From the NCBI GenBank assembly GCA_003252105.1, contig QKDL01000096.1, positions 1 to 50,240 on the forward strand: 50,240 bases of DNA, read 5' to 3'. The stretch's first letter is position 1. Each line of letters begins with the position of its first letter. Below are positions 26,231 through 35,781 of the stretch, piece by piece. The translations under genes were made by a program, and so were the position numbers. The notes under the pieces are model-generated. The model worked only from the letters and a program-made list of their open reading frames with translations, made no database searches and was not told the origin of the DNA. Source of the stretch: Arcobacter sp. Its GTDB lineage: Bacteria; Campylobacterota; Campylobacteria; Campylobacterales; Arcobacteraceae.

Positions 26231-27484
26231 ATGAGTAAAAGTTTACCAAACTATTATACACAAACATTAGAAAATGGCTTGCAAATTGTTGCAATCCCTA
26301 TGGATAATGGTTCAAATGTAGTATCAACAAATATTTTTTATAATGTAGGTAGTAGAAATGAAAAGATGGGTAAATCTGGTATTGCCCATATGTTAGAGCA
26401 TTTAAATTTCAAATCAACAAAAAACCTAAAAGCTGGAGAGTTTGATGAGATTGTAAAAGGTTTTGGAGGGGTTAACAACGCTTCTACATCTTTTGACTAT
26501 ACTAAATATTATATTAAATCAAGTTCTAAAAACATGGATAAATCTTTAGATCTTTTTGCAGAACTTATGCAAAATCTAACTTTAAAAGATGAAGAGTTTC
26601 AACCTGAACGTGATGTTGTAGCTGAAGAAAGACGTTGGAGAACAGATAATAATCCAATGGGATATTTACAATTTAGATTGTTTAACAACAGTTTTATCTA
26701 CCATCCATACCATTGGACTCCGATTGGTTTTATGAGTGATATTAAAAACTGGTCAATTAATGATATAAAAGATTTTCACTCTACATATTATCAACCAAAA
26801 AATGCAATCGTAGTTGTAGCAGGTGATATTACAAAAGAGGAAGTTTTTAACTCAACTAAAAAGTATTTTGAAAAAATTGAAAATACAAAAGAGATTCCAA
26901 GTGTATTATATACAGTAGAGCCAGAACAAGATGGTGAAAAAAATATTGTAATACATAAAGACACTCAAGTTGAGATGTTAGCTATCTCTTTTCACATTCC
27001 AAACTATGAACATGAAGACCAAGTAGCATTATCAGCTTTAAGTGAGCTATTAAGCTCAGGAAAAAGTTCATATCTACAAAAAGAACTTGTAGATAAAAAG
27101 AAGATGGTAAATAGTGTTTATGCTTACAATATGGAACTAACAGATCCAGGTGTTTTTCTTTTTGTAGCTGTTTGTAATGAAAACATAAAAGCAGAAGATG
27201 TAAAAAAAGAGATTTTAAAAATTGTAGAAAATATTAAATCTGGAAAAGTAAAAAAAGATGAAATAGAAAAGATTAAGATAAATACAAAAGCAGATTTTAT
27301 TTTTTCTTTGGAAAGTTCAAGCTCAGTAGCTTCACTTTATGGAAACTATTTAGTAAGAGGAAATATCAAACCTTTATTAGAATATGAAGAAAAAGTAAAT
27401 AGTTTAAATAAAAAAGATATTGTAGAAGTAGCAAAAAAATATTTAACAAATAAAAATTCAACAACATTAATATTAAAAAATTAA
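26231..27484 (+). CDS. M16-family zinc metallopeptidase
   Basis: The 417-residue insulinase/PqqL-like peptidase has the inverted zinc motif HMLEH near residue 57 and a distal glutamate in VVAEERRWRTD about 75 residues later. A C-terminal M16C domain completes the family layout. I choose the ATG at 26231 because GGGAG lies 6-8 bases upstream. An in-frame extension from 26150 would add a hydrophobic, signal-like leader encoded partly by the heptamer repeat. From memory, an M16 peptidase precedes dapA in Campylobacter and Helicobacter too. Confidence 0.9.
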   Translation: MSKSLPNYYTQTLENGLQIVAIPMDNGSNVVSTNIFYNVGSRNEKMGKSGIAHMLEHLNFKSTKNLKAGEFDEIVKGFGGVNNASTSFDYTKYYIKSSSKNMDKSLDLFAELMQNLTLKDEEFQPERDVVAEERRWRTDNNPMGYLQFRLFNNSFIYHPYHWTPIGFMSDIKNWSINDIKDFHSTYYQPKNAIVVVAGDITKEEVFNSTKKYFEKIENTKEIPSVLYTVEPEQDGEKNIVIHKDTQVEMLAISFHIPNYEHEDQVALSALSELLSSGKSSYLQKELVDKKKMVNSVYAYNMELTDPGVFLFVAVCNENIKAEDVKKEILKIVENIKSGKVKKDEIEKIKINTKADFIFSLESSSSVASLYGNYLVRGNIKPLLEYEEKVNSLNKKDIVEVAKKYLTNKNSTTLILKN

Positions 27485-27498
27485 GGGAAAGGAACTAA

Positions 27499-28386
27499 AT
27501 GGAAATTATTACCGGTGCAATGACTGCACTTATAACACCATTTAAAAATGGAAAAATTGATACAAACAAATATGAAGAGCTAATAAAAAGACAAATAGCT
27601 CAAGGTATGGATGCAGTTGTTCCTGTAGGAACTACAGGAGAAAGTGCAACATTAAGTCATGCAGAGCATAAAGAGTGTATAGAAATAGCAGTGGCAACTT
27701 GTAAAGGTACAAATGTAAAGGTTATCGCTGGTGCTGGTTCAAACGCTACACATGAAGCTTGTGATATAGCAAAACATGCACAATCTGTAGGAGCAGATGG
27801 ATTACTATCTGTTGCACCATACTATAATAAACCAACTCAAGAGGGATTGTATCAACATTATAAGGCAATTGCACAATCAGTTGAAATACCTTTTATGATT
27901 TATAATGTTCCAGGTAGAACAGGAGTTGATATCGAAGCAGATACAGCAATTAGACTTTTTGATGATGTAAAAAATATCTACTCTATAAAAGAAGCAACAG
28001 GAAGTTTAGAAAGAGCAATTGAAATCTCTTCACAAAGACCTGATTTTTGTGTTGTATCTGGAGATGATGCAATAGATTTTCCTATGTTAGCAAATGGAGC
28101 AAAAGGGATAATATCTGTTACAGCTAATCTTTTACCAAACTATAAAAGTAAATTAGTACATAGTGTTTTTGATGGTGATTATGATACTGCAAGAGATATC
28201 AATAATGATTTATATAAATTAAATAAAGTATTATTTATAGAATCAAATCCTGTTCCTATTAAAGCTGCTATGTATATAGCTGGTTTATTGGATGTTTTAG
28301 AATATAGACTTCCTTTAACTGCTCCAAGTAGTGAAACTATGAAAAAATTAGAAGAAGTATTAAAAAACTATGAGGTAATAAAATAA
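27499..28386 (+). CDS. dapA: 4-hydroxy-tetrahydrodipicolinate synthase
   Basis: The enzyme condenses pyruvate with aspartate semialdehyde in lysine and meso-DAP synthesis. The Schiff-base lysine is K164 (YSIKEATG), with Y135 (YNVPGRTG), R140 and the GTTGESATL loop. The 295 residues are standard. It has an AAGGAA site and overlaps the next gene by one base. It belongs to the run M16 peptidase-dapA-fabL-pgsA-rseP-yggS. Confidence 0.97.
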   Translation: MEIITGAMTALITPFKNGKIDTNKYEELIKRQIAQGMDAVVPVGTTGESATLSHAEHKECIEIAVATCKGTNVKVIAGAGSNATHEACDIAKHAQSVGADGLLSVAPYYNKPTQEGLYQHYKAIAQSVEIPFMIYNVPGRTGVDIEADTAIRLFDDVKNIYSIKEATGSLERAIEISSQRPDFCVVSGDDAIDFPMLANGAKGIISVTANLLPNYKSKLVHSVFDGDYDTARDINNDLYKLNKVLFIESNPVPIKAAMYIAGLLDVLEYRLPLTAPSSETMKKLEEVLKNYEVIK

Positions 28387-29165
28387 TGAGTAATAATATG
28401 AAGGGTAAAACATTAGTAATTAGTGGTGGTACAAAAGGGATTGGTAAAGAATGCGTATATAAATTTGCTTCAAATGGGGTAGATGTAGCATTTACTTACA
28501 ATTCAAACGAACAAGTTGCTCTTGATATTTGTAAAGATGTTGAAGAGAAATTTGGAGTAAAATGTAGATGTTATCCTTTTAATATTTTAGAACCAGAAAA
28601 ATATAAAGAATTATTTGAAGAGATTGATAAAGATTTCGATAGAGTTGACTTTTTTATCTCAAATGCAATGATTTATGGAAGAGCAGTTGTAGGTGGATAT
28701 GGTAAATTTATGAAACTTAAACCTAGAGGACTAAACAATATCTATACTGCAACAGTTAATGCTTTTGTTTGTGGTGCTCAACAAGCTGCAAAAAGAATGG
28801 AAAAAATTGGTGGTGGAGCTATTGTTTCATTATCTTCTACTGGAAATTTAGTTTATATTGAAAACTATGCAGGTCATGGTACAAATAAAGCAGCTGTTGA
28901 AGCTATGGTAAGATACGCTGCAACGGAACTTGGGGAAATGGGTATTAGAGTAAATGCTGTTTCAGGAGGTCCTATTGATACAGATGCACTTAAAGCATTT
29001 ACAAACTATGAAGAGGTTAAAGCAAAAACTGCTGAATACTCACCTTTAAATAGAATTGGTCAACCACAAGATTTAGCTCAATCTTGTTACTTTTTATGTA
29101 CAGATGATGCATCTTGGATCACTGGTCACACATTGATAGTTGATGGTGGGACAACTTTTAAATAA
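28386..29165 (+). CDS. fabL: FabL-type enoyl-ACP reductase (SDR)
   Basis: The short-chain dehydrogenase has 259 residues. The cofactor loop is GGTKGIGKE (14-22). Catalytic spacing is Y161-x6-K168, the enoyl-ACP-reductase arrangement, not the YxxxK of ordinary SDRs. The C-terminal stretch NAVSGGPIDTDALK followed by ITGHTLIVDGG closely resembles Bacillus FabL (recalled from memory). It would reduce trans-2-enoyl-ACP with NADPH in fatty-acid elongation. Helicobacter annotations call the syntenic gene a generic SDR, so the precise role still needs proof. Confidence 0.8.
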   Translation: MSNNMKGKTLVISGGTKGIGKECVYKFASNGVDVAFTYNSNEQVALDICKDVEEKFGVKCRCYPFNILEPEKYKELFEEIDKDFDRVDFFISNAMIYGRAVVGGYGKFMKLKPRGLNNIYTATVNAFVCGAQQAAKRMEKIGGGAIVSLSSTGNLVYIENYAGHGTNKAAVEAMVRYAATELGEMGIRVNAVSGGPIDTDALKAFTNYEEVKAKTAEYSPLNRIGQPQDLAQSCYFLCTDDASWITGHTLIVDGGTTFK

Positions 29166-29707
29166 TGTCTAAAAAACTAAACCTACCAAATAGTTTAGCA
29201 CTATTTAGAATAGCATTAGCACCTCTAATGCTATTTTTTCTAGTACAAAGGGATAGTGCTATTTTTTCTTCGTGGCATCCAAGTTGGCTTGATTATTTTG
29301 CCGGACTTATTTTTGTAATTGCTTCTGTTACTGATTTTTTTGATGGATATATTGCAAGAAGTTGGAATCAGATGACAAAACTTGGTGCAATATTAGATCC
29401 ACTTGCAGATAAAATGTTAATGCTTGCAGGCTTTTTAGGTCTTATGCTAATTGATAGAGCTAGTGCTTGGGCAGTTTTTTTAATACTTTCAAGAGAGTTT
29501 TTTATAACTGGTCTAAGAGTTGTTGCTGTTGCTGAAAATAAAAGTGTAGCTTCAACAATGGCAGGAAAAGTAAAAACTGTATTTCAAATGATAGCTATAG
29601 GATTTTTGATAATGAATTGGCCCTTTGCAACTATACTTTTATGGGTAGCAGTTGCTCTAACACTATATTCTGGTTATGAATATACACGTGATTATTTTAT
29701 AGATTAA
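29165..29707 (+). CDS. pgsA: CDP-diacylglycerol-glycerol-3-phosphate 3-phosphatidyltransferase
   Basis: This inner-membrane enzyme makes phosphatidylglycerol phosphate. The CDP-alcohol phosphotransferase motif DG-x2-AR-x8-G-x3-D-x3-D is complete (DGYIARSW, then GAILDPLADK). The 180 residues hold about five hydrophobic segments. It overlaps the reductase gene by one base (TAATG). The combination of lipid head-group and acyl-chain enzymes in one operon is coherent. Confidence 0.95.
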   Translation: MSKKLNLPNSLALFRIALAPLMLFFLVQRDSAIFSSWHPSWLDYFAGLIFVIASVTDFFDGYIARSWNQMTKLGAILDPLADKMLMLAGFLGLMLIDRASAWAVFLILSREFFITGLRVVAVAENKSVASTMAGKVKTVFQMIAIGFLIMNWPFATILLWVAVALTLYSGYEYTRDYFID

Positions 29708-29718
29708 TTGGAGTTTTT

Positions 29719-30771
29719 GTGGGAACAATTACATTTTTAATTGTATTATCTTTTTTAGTTTTTTTTCACGAATTAGGACATTTTTTAGCAGCTCGTTATT
29801 TTGGTGTAAAAGTGCATGTATTTTCAATAGGTTTTGGAAAACAAGTCTATTCTAAAATGTACAAAGGCACTCAATGGCAAATAGCTTTAATCCCTCTTGG
29901 TGGATATGTAAAAATGAAAGGGCAAGATGATACTAAACCTAATTTAGTAGAAGAAGGCAATGACTCATATAATACAAAAAAACCTTGGCAAAGAATTATA
30001 ATACTTTTTGCTGGTCCTTTTGCTAACTTTTTAATAGCAGCTGTTTTATACTTTTTTATTGGAATGGGTGGTGCAAACTATCTTAGTCCAACTATTGGTG
30101 AAGTAAAAGCAGACTCGCCTGCATTTAAAGCAGGATTAAAAGAGAACGACCTTATAGTAAAAATAAATGACACAGAGATAAAAACTTGGAATGATATAGG
30201 TCAATATATAGTTAGTTCACAAGGTGCCTTAAAATTTTTTATACAAAGAGATGGAAAACTTATAGCAAAAACTATAAATCCATATGTATCTGATGCACAA
30301 AATATTTTTAAAGAAAATATTAAAAAAAGAATGGTAGGAATACTACCTGCACCTAAGGTTATAACTATATATTATTCACCAATTGAAGCATTAGGCTATG
30401 CTTGGGATAAAACAGTTGAATCTTCAAAAATGATATTTCAAGGGGTTCAAAAACTGATTCAAGGTGTAATTCCTAGTTCTGAAATAGGTGGTATTATCTC
30501 TATTGGAAAAGTTGTATCTGATGCTAGTGAATCATCTTTTATAGCTGTACTTGCTATTACTGCACTTATTTCAGTAAACTTAGGGGTATTAAACCTTTTA
30601 CCTATTCCGGCACTTGATGGTGGACATATTATGTTTAATTTATATGAGATGATAGCAAGACAAAAACCAAGTGATAGAGTATTTATGTATATGACCTTAG
30701 CAGGTTGGGCTATTTTAGCTTCATTGATGTTGCTTGGAATATATAATGATATTAATAGAATTTTTGGTTAG
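29719..30771 (+). CDS. rseP: RIP metalloprotease RseP (site-2 protease)
   Basis: This intramembrane zinc protease has 350 residues. The active site HELGH is at 17-21, a single PDZ domain lies at about 115-190 (substrate-gating, ADSPAFKAGLKENDLIVKIN region), and the third zinc ligand is in NLLPIPALDGGH near 300. It would cleave membrane anti-sigma factors or remnant signal peptides; no such target is encoded nearby. The start is GTG, 11 bases after pgsA. Confidence 0.96.
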   Translation: MGTITFLIVLSFLVFFHELGHFLAARYFGVKVHVFSIGFGKQVYSKMYKGTQWQIALIPLGGYVKMKGQDDTKPNLVEEGNDSYNTKKPWQRIIILFAGPFANFLIAAVLYFFIGMGGANYLSPTIGEVKADSPAFKAGLKENDLIVKINDTEIKTWNDIGQYIVSSQGALKFFIQRDGKLIAKTINPYVSDAQNIFKENIKKRMVGILPAPKVITIYYSPIEALGYAWDKTVESSKMIFQGVQKLIQGVIPSSEIGGIISIGKVVSDASESSFIAVLAITALISVNLGVLNLLPIPALDGGHIMFNLYEMIARQKPSDRVFMYMTLAGWAILASLMLLGIYNDINRIFG

Positions 30772-30779
30772 GATTTAAA

Positions 30780-31463
30780 ATGAGTATTTCAAAAGAAAAA
30801 GCAGTAGAAAATTTAGATAAAGTTATTACAAAAGTTGAAGGTGCAAGACTTAGAGTTTCAGACCATCATATTGTAAAAATTATTGGTATATCTAAATACT
30901 CACAAAGTGAAGATGTAGCTATGCTTTACAAAGCTGGTCAAAGAGCTTTTGGAGAAAATAAAGTTCAAGATTTAAAACAAAAAATGACTGATTTGGATGA
31001 ATTACCTTTAGAGTGGCACTTTGTGGGAAGATTACAAAAAAATAAAATCAATAATTTAATAGATTTAAACCCTACATTAATGCACTCTTTAGATAGTTTA
31101 GAATTGGCACAAGAATTAGATAAAAAACTTGAATCTAAAAACAAAACTATGAGTTGTTTACTACAAATCAATTCTGCAAAAGAGGATAGTAAAGCTGGTG
31201 TTATGCCTGAAGAAGCAATAACAGTTTACAAAAATATTTTAGAAAATTGTCCCAATATTAAACTAAAAGGTGTTATGAGTATTGGGGCTCATGTGGATGA
31301 TAGGGATACAATAAAAAACTCTTTTATGGTTACAAAAAGCATCTATGATGAGTTAGTACCATTTGGAGCAAAATATTGTTCTATGGGTATGAGTGGTGAT
31401 TTTGAACTTGCAATTGCATGTGGTTCAAATATGATTAGAGTAGGATCATCGTTATTTAAATAA
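30780..31463 (+). CDS. YggS-type pyridoxal phosphate homeostasis protein
   Basis: This PLP-binding protein of the alanine-racemase fold lacks the second domain, which is normal for the family. PLP lysine K39 lies in GISKYS, with FGENKVQ, EWHFVGRLQKNK and the terminal phosphate-binding MRVGSSLF-like segment (IRVGSSLF). At 227 residues it is complete. It is the last gene of the rseP run and is followed by an AT-rich hairpin region. Confidence 0.93.
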   Translation: MSISKEKAVENLDKVITKVEGARLRVSDHHIVKIIGISKYSQSEDVAMLYKAGQRAFGENKVQDLKQKMTDLDELPLEWHFVGRLQKNKINNLIDLNPTLMHSLDSLELAQELDKKLESKNKTMSCLLQINSAKEDSKAGVMPEEAITVYKNILENCPNIKLKGVMSIGAHVDDRDTIKNSFMVTKSIYDELVPFGAKYCSMGMSGDFELAIACGSNMIRVGSSLFK

Positions 31464-31473
31464 TTTTTTAATT

Positions 31474-31523
31474 AGCATAAAAAAGTATATTTATTAGAAA
31501 AATAATCTAATAAAATTTATGCT
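31474..31523 (+). terminator. Two-step AT-rich hairpin downstream of yggS
   Basis: Outer arms AGCATAAA (31474-31481) and TTTATGCT (31516-31523) enclose inner arms TTATTAG (31491-31497) and CTAATAA (31507-31513). It may terminate the upstream operon; its low GC content makes that uncertain. Confidence 0.4.
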
Positions 31524-31540
31524 AGAATATTAAATAATGT

Positions 31541-31565
31541 TTCCTGTTAGGAATTTATTAAGGAA
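31541..31565 (+). promoter_or_regulatory. Hairpin next to the ribosome site of the repeat protein
   Basis: TTCCT (31541-31545) can pair with AGGAA at 31549-31553 (3-base loop) or with the ribosome-site AGGAA at 31561-31565. These are mutually exclusive foldings just upstream of a TTG start, which could tune translation. Confidence 0.3.
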
Positions 31566-31571
31566 TAGGCC

Positions 31572-33071
31572 TTGAAGAGTATTGAAGACGTTGAAAAATG
31601 GTTAGATAAACATGAAATTACAAGCTATACAATTTCTAGTAACCTAAATGTCAATGTTAATGGAAATGTAAACCTAAGAGGTAAAATCTCTGAAAATATC
31701 CTGCCTGTAAATTTTGAGAAAATAAATGGTTATTTTGATATAAGTAACAATAGTTTAGTATCTCTTGAAAACTGTCCTGTAGAGGTCGAAAAAGATTTTG
31801 ATTGTTCTACAAATAGAATAGAAACACTATTTGGAGCTCCATATAAAGTTGGTGACTTTAACTGTTCTGACAATTTACTTAAAAATTTATCTTATTCACC
31901 AAAAGAGATTGATGGTTATTTTGATTGTTCAAAAAATCAATTAATCTCAATAGAAGGTACTCCAAGAACAATAAAAGGGTATTTTAAATGCTCTTATAAT
32001 CAAATCACTTCTTTAAAAGGTGGACCTAAATATATCAAAGATTATTTTGATTGTTCTAATAATAAAATAGATAGTTTAAAAGAAGGCCCTATAACTGTAG
32101 GAAAAGATTATATTTGTCATACAAATGAATTACAAGATTTAGAAGATATTGCAGAAGAGATTGGTTGGGATATTACAACAGATATAAATCTTAACCATAT
32201 GAAAACAAGTACCTTTGATGAAGAGAATAAATATTGGAAATATCAAGGTAAAGAGGTAATAGAGCATATCTACAAACCAATAGTTGCAATATCAAATAAA
32301 AAAGATATAGAAAAATGGTTGAAAAAAAATAGAATTCATGATTTTAAAATTTTAGCTGATAACTCAGTAGATGTTGATGGAGATGTTAGACTTTCAAACT
32401 GCCTAGAAACATATAAAAAACTACCAATTAAGTTTAATGAAGTAAAAGGAGATTTTGATATTAGTGATAATGAATTGGTATCATTAGAAGGTTCTCCTAA
32501 AAAAGTTGGTGGAGATTTTCTTGCTTATAAAAATGAAATCACTTCACTTAAAGGTGCACCAAAAGAGGTAGGAAAAAATTTTATTGTTTTAAAAAACAAT
32601 ATCAAATCACTAGAACATTCGCCTTCAATTGTAAATGAAGATTATATTTGTTCCCATAATCCTCTGAGTAATTTAGAAGGGCTTACACATGTTGGGGGAA
32701 ATATTTTTACAAGTGTATGTATACCAACTTTGAAGTTCAAAGAGTTTTCATACCACTCATTAATGACATATAAATACTCTGGGATAGAAGTAATTGAATA
32801 CTTAGAAAAAGATTATATCACCTTAACAGAAGAGGAAGAGATATTTAGAAAAACAAGAGAAAATCTAAAAACAGTAGTAACAAAACTTCTAAATGAAAGA
32901 ACATTAAAAGTTGAAATGATAAATGATACTTTACTAAAGAACTTAACAAAATATAATTTAATAAATCTTAAAAAAAGAGTTCTTGCATTAAAAGAACCAG
33001 AAGAGATAAAGCTAAAAAGAGAACTAACAGAAGCAGAAATTCTAGAATCAGTATTTAAAAAAGAGATATAA
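31572..33071 (+). CDS. Leucine-rich-like 21-residue repeat protein, duplicated modules
   Basis: The 499-residue protein is built from repeats of exactly or nearly 21 residues with consensus G-x-F-D-C-S-x-N-x-L-x-S-L-x-G-x-P. Repeats start near 53, 75, 95, 116, 137, 158 and 179, and again at 294, 315, 336 and 357. Each block is preceded by a D-[VI]-EKWL cap with a VN/VD-G-[ND]-V-x-L strand and followed by a KY-x-G-x-EVIE segment; the two modules are offset by 239 residues. The C-terminus (about 418-499) is charged and helical. No signal peptide or membrane segment is seen. The start is TTG after AAGGAA. Function is unknown; a protein-binding scaffold is the best inference. Confidence 0.85.
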   Translation: MKSIEDVEKWLDKHEITSYTISSNLNVNVNGNVNLRGKISENILPVNFEKINGYFDISNNSLVSLENCPVEVEKDFDCSTNRIETLFGAPYKVGDFNCSDNLLKNLSYSPKEIDGYFDCSKNQLISIEGTPRTIKGYFKCSYNQITSLKGGPKYIKDYFDCSNNKIDSLKEGPITVGKDYICHTNELQDLEDIAEEIGWDITTDINLNHMKTSTFDEENKYWKYQGKEVIEHIYKPIVAISNKKDIEKWLKKNRIHDFKILADNSVDVDGDVRLSNCLETYKKLPIKFNEVKGDFDISDNELVSLEGSPKKVGGDFLAYKNEITSLKGAPKEVGKNFIVLKNNIKSLEHSPSIVNEDYICSHNPLSNLEGLTHVGGNIFTSVCIPTLKFKEFSYHSLMTYKYSGIEVIEYLEKDYITLTEEEEIFRKTRENLKTVVTKLLNERTLKVEMINDTLLKNLTKYNLINLKKRVLALKEPEEIKLKRELTEAEILESVFKKEI

Positions 33072-33080
33072 GGTTGTAGT

Positions 33081-33323
33081 ATGGAAATTCGAAATAATTA
33101 TAATAGATATGATTCATCAGTTAATTCAAATACAAATATAAATCAACCAAGAGTTATTCAAACAGTAAATAGCGTTAAAAAACCTACTGATGCTGCTTAT
33201 GTAGATTTTAGTCCAAGAGCAAGATTAAGTAAAGAGTTTAATGACCCAAATATAAACTTTCCTACTTTCAATGAAGATGTACTTCAATACAATAGCAATC
33301 TAAGTTTAACTTATAAATCATAA
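33081..33323 (+). CDS. Small unknown protein
   Basis: The 80-residue soluble protein is rich in asparagine and serine. It lies 9 bases downstream of the repeat protein, so it is very likely in the same transcript. The segment YVDFSPRARLSKEF recalls the short "ISPEAR"-type leader of FlgM-like and other flagellar proteins, but this is too short to assign. No signal peptide is seen. It ends at a strong hairpin. Confidence 0.6.
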   Translation: MEIRNNYNRYDSSVNSNTNINQPRVIQTVNSVKKPTDAAYVDFSPRARLSKEFNDPNINFPTFNEDVLQYNSNLSLTYKS

Positions 33324-33351
33324 TATTTTCTTCTAAAAAGAAGAAAATATT
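33322..33351. terminator. Bidirectional terminator
   Basis: Perfect 13-base arms AATATTTTCTTCT (33322-33334) and AGAAGAAAATATT (33339-33351) with an AAAA loop lie between the convergent small gene and trpC. Confidence 0.85.
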
Positions 33352-34142
33352 TAGATAAGTGAATTTTTAAATTTTGTTAATTCTTCAGAAATTGAAGGCA
33401 CTCTCATAAAATGCTCCCCAATCAAAAAGGCATCAGCCCCAATAGAATTTAATCTTTTGATAGTTTCTACATTTGAAACTCCACTTTCTGCAACTATAAT
33501 TTTTCCATTTGGAATCATAGGGATTAATTGATCACAAAGTGTCATATCCATCTCAAATGTTTCAAGGTTTCTATGGTTTATTCCTATTATATTTGCTCCA
33601 CATTTCATAGCTTTTGTTAAATCCTCTTTATCATGGATTTCAACTAAAACCTCTAATCCTAAATGAAGTGCATATTCATATAACTCTTTTAACTCTTTTG
33701 TACTTAAACTTTTTGCAATAAGTAATATAAAATCTGCTCCATATACTAAAGCTTCTACAATTTGATATTTATCAAGTATAAAATCTTTTCTAAGAAGTGG
33801 CGTAGGAACATATCTTCTAATTTGTGTTAAATACTCTAAATTTCCTTGGAAATAATGAGGTTCTGTTAATACAGAGATTGCATTTGCCCCATTTGCACTA
33901 TACTCTTGTGCAATTTTTAATGGATCAAAATCCTCTTTTATAACCCCTTTACTAGGACTTGCTTTTTTAACCTCTGCAATTATTCTAATAGGTTCCTCTT
34001 TAGTTGAAGTCAAATATGGTTTTACATCTCTTGGGGGAAATGGATTTGCACTTAAACTTCTACCTAACCAATCAAGAGAATACTCTTTTTTTCTTTTTTC
34101 AACATCTTCTCTTGTTCTTCTATTTATCTCATCTAATATCAC
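33351..34142 (-). CDS. trpC: Indole-3-glycerol-phosphate synthase
   Basis: This tryptophan-pathway TIM barrel closes the indole ring. Visible motifs are [12 protein letters not shown] (substrate lysine), [25 protein letters not shown] and VAESGV. The length of 263 residues is normal. The GTG start overlaps the stop of the upstream lipoprotein gene (GTGA). It is the last gene of a four-gene unit with no other trp gene; trpF lies 10 kb away in a different operon. Confidence 0.96.
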   Translation of the reverse strand: MILDEINRRTREDVEKRKKEYSLDWLGRSLSANPFPPRDVKPYLTSTKEEPIRIIAEVKKASPSKGVIKEDFDPLKIAQEYSANGANAISVLTEPHYFQGNLEYLTQIRRYVPTPLLRKDFILDKYQIVEALVYGADFILLIAKSLSTKELKELYEYALHLGLEVLVEIHDKEDLTKAMKCGANIIGINHRNLETFEMDMTLCDQLIPMIPNGKIIVAESGVSNVETIKRLNSIGADAFLIGEHFMRVPSISEELTKFKNSLI

Positions 34143-35425
34143 TTATTACACTCCTTGATTTCTTTCCAATGTGATTTTATCTCTTCATCATTTAAACCTG
34201 CATTATCTACAACGATTTTCATGTTTTTATATGCTTCTTTACAGTTTTTTTGTTTATATTGTCCCCAAGCAAGAGAATCAATATATGCTAAATTGTTTGG
34301 AGCTTTTTCTAAAGCTTTTTTTATTAAAGCAATTCCTCTATTAATATCTATATCAAAATCAATCAATAAATACCCTAAATAGTTTTGATAAATATGATTA
34401 TCCAAAACTACTAAAACATCATCAAATTTTTTTATTACACTTTTTAATACATCTTTTTTATTAACTGCACTTTCAAACTCTAGCATTGCAATTTGTGCAA
34501 GATAATCAATATTTGCTGTTTTAGTATAAAGTTCTTTTACTAAACTATAAGCTTTTTTATACTCTTTTATATTTCTATATAAATCTAATAACTTTTGATC
34601 ATCTGCCCTACTCTTTTCTAAAAATATTATGGCTTCATTTATATCTTTTTTTTCTAAATAGTACATCAATAGTTTATAGATTCTATCCATTGTCATATGA
34701 TTACTTTTATCTTTGTACTGATAATAACTTTTCTTTAAAACTGATATTATTCCATCTATATCATTTTCTTCTTGATATATATTTAATAACTTAGAGCAAG
34801 TAAGATTAGTGCACCCATAAAGTTTAATATGAGACTCTAAAAGATTAATTGCTTCATTTTTTTCATTTAAATAGATATACATGATATTTATTAATTCAAT
34901 TAAAGAATTTTCATCAAAACTATTTTTATATACGTATTCAAACTCTTTTTTTGCATTTTTATAATCATTTTTTTGTAAAAAAATATTTCCTAGCAACTCA
35001 TGATTTAAATTTGAGTTGTTCTCTTTTATTAACTCATTTGTAGCATTTAATGCTTCATCAAGATTTTTTTGTTGAATTAGTGTTAAGATATATATTCTTA
35101 AAATTTGATTCTTAGATTTAACAATTCTTTTTTGATTTGTTTTAATTATCTTTACAATATCATCATAATTTTGCAAGGCGAAAGAGATTTTAATATACTC
35201 TAAAAGATACTCATCTTTCATTGTTCTTTCATATAAAGATAAATATAAACTTCTTGCTTGCTCTTTATCACCACTTCTATCATATTCTAAAGCAAACAAA
35301 ATATCTCTATCTTCATCTTTAAAAGATTTGTCATTGTAATTTATTATATTACTCTGAGAGGGTGAACACCCTAATAAAAAAACTAAAGAGATTGAAAATA
35401 TTATAAATCTTTTATAGCTGGACAC
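34139..35425 (-). CDS. Repeat-rich (TPR-like) lipoprotein
   Basis: The 428-residue protein has a lipoprotein signal (LVFLLGC, lipid Cys20). The rest is a chain of amphipathic helix pairs with TPR-like spacing, for example [21 protein letters not shown] and, near the end, [18 protein letters not shown]. It is probably anchored in the outer or inner membrane facing the periplasm and acts as an assembly or scaffolding factor. The GTG start lies 25 bases inside the YkgJ-type gene. The substrate or partner is unknown. Confidence 0.83.
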   Translation of the reverse strand: MSSYKRFIIFSISLVFLLGCSPSQSNIINYNDKSFKDEDRDILFALEYDRSGDKEQARSLYLSLYERTMKDEYLLEYIKISFALQNYDDIVKIIKTNQKRIVKSKNQILRIYILTLIQQKNLDEALNATNELIKENNSNLNHELLGNIFLQKNDYKNAKKEFEYVYKNSFDENSLIELINIMYIYLNEKNEAINLLESHIKLYGCTNLTCSKLLNIYQEENDIDGIISVLKKSYYQYKDKSNHMTMDRIYKLLMYYLEKKDINEAIIFLEKSRADDQKLLDLYRNIKEYKKAYSLVKELYTKTANIDYLAQIAMLEFESAVNKKDVLKSVIKKFDDVLVVLDNHIYQNYLGYLLIDFDIDINRGIALIKKALEKAPNNLAYIDSLAWGQYKQKNCKEAYKNMKIVVDNAGLNDEEIKSHWKEIKECNK

Positions 35426-35781
35426 TCTTGTTTTACCTCATTTATATTTTTTTTAAAATAATCCCAAAAAGGAAAAGTTCTACATTGAGTTGGTCTAACT
35501 TCGTAAATAGAACAACCTTTTTTCTCCAAATCAAAAAAGATACATGCATAGTTATTAACAGATAATTGTACCTCTTTTATACTATATTTATACGATCTTT
35601 TTTCAATATATTTTAACTTCAATTCATCTACAGAAATATTTAAATATTTTGCTAAATTTTCTATTTCAGAATTGTTTATCCAAATATTACCACTTTCACC
35701 AATACAACAGTTACCTTCACAACTATCGCACCCTTTTGGATCAAATCCAAAACTAAAACCCTCTTGTGTTATTAAATTCAT
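35401..35781 (-). CDS. YkgJ-family cysteine cluster protein
   Basis: The protein has 126 residues with the family cysteine pattern: CDSCEGNCC near the N-terminus, a central NYACIFFD-KKGCSIYEVRP-QCR-FPFW block, and a final QECPAI. Such proteins probably bind zinc or an iron-sulfur cluster; their biochemical role is not settled. It overlaps the methyltransferase gene by 4 bases upstream and the lipoprotein gene downstream. Confidence 0.9.
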   Translation of the reverse strand: MNLITQEGFSFGFDPKGCDSCEGNCCIGESGNIWINNSEIENLAKYLNISVDELKLKYIEKRSYKYSIKEVQLSVNNYACIFFDLEKKGCSIYEVRPTQCRTFPFWDYFKKNINEVKQECPAIKDL

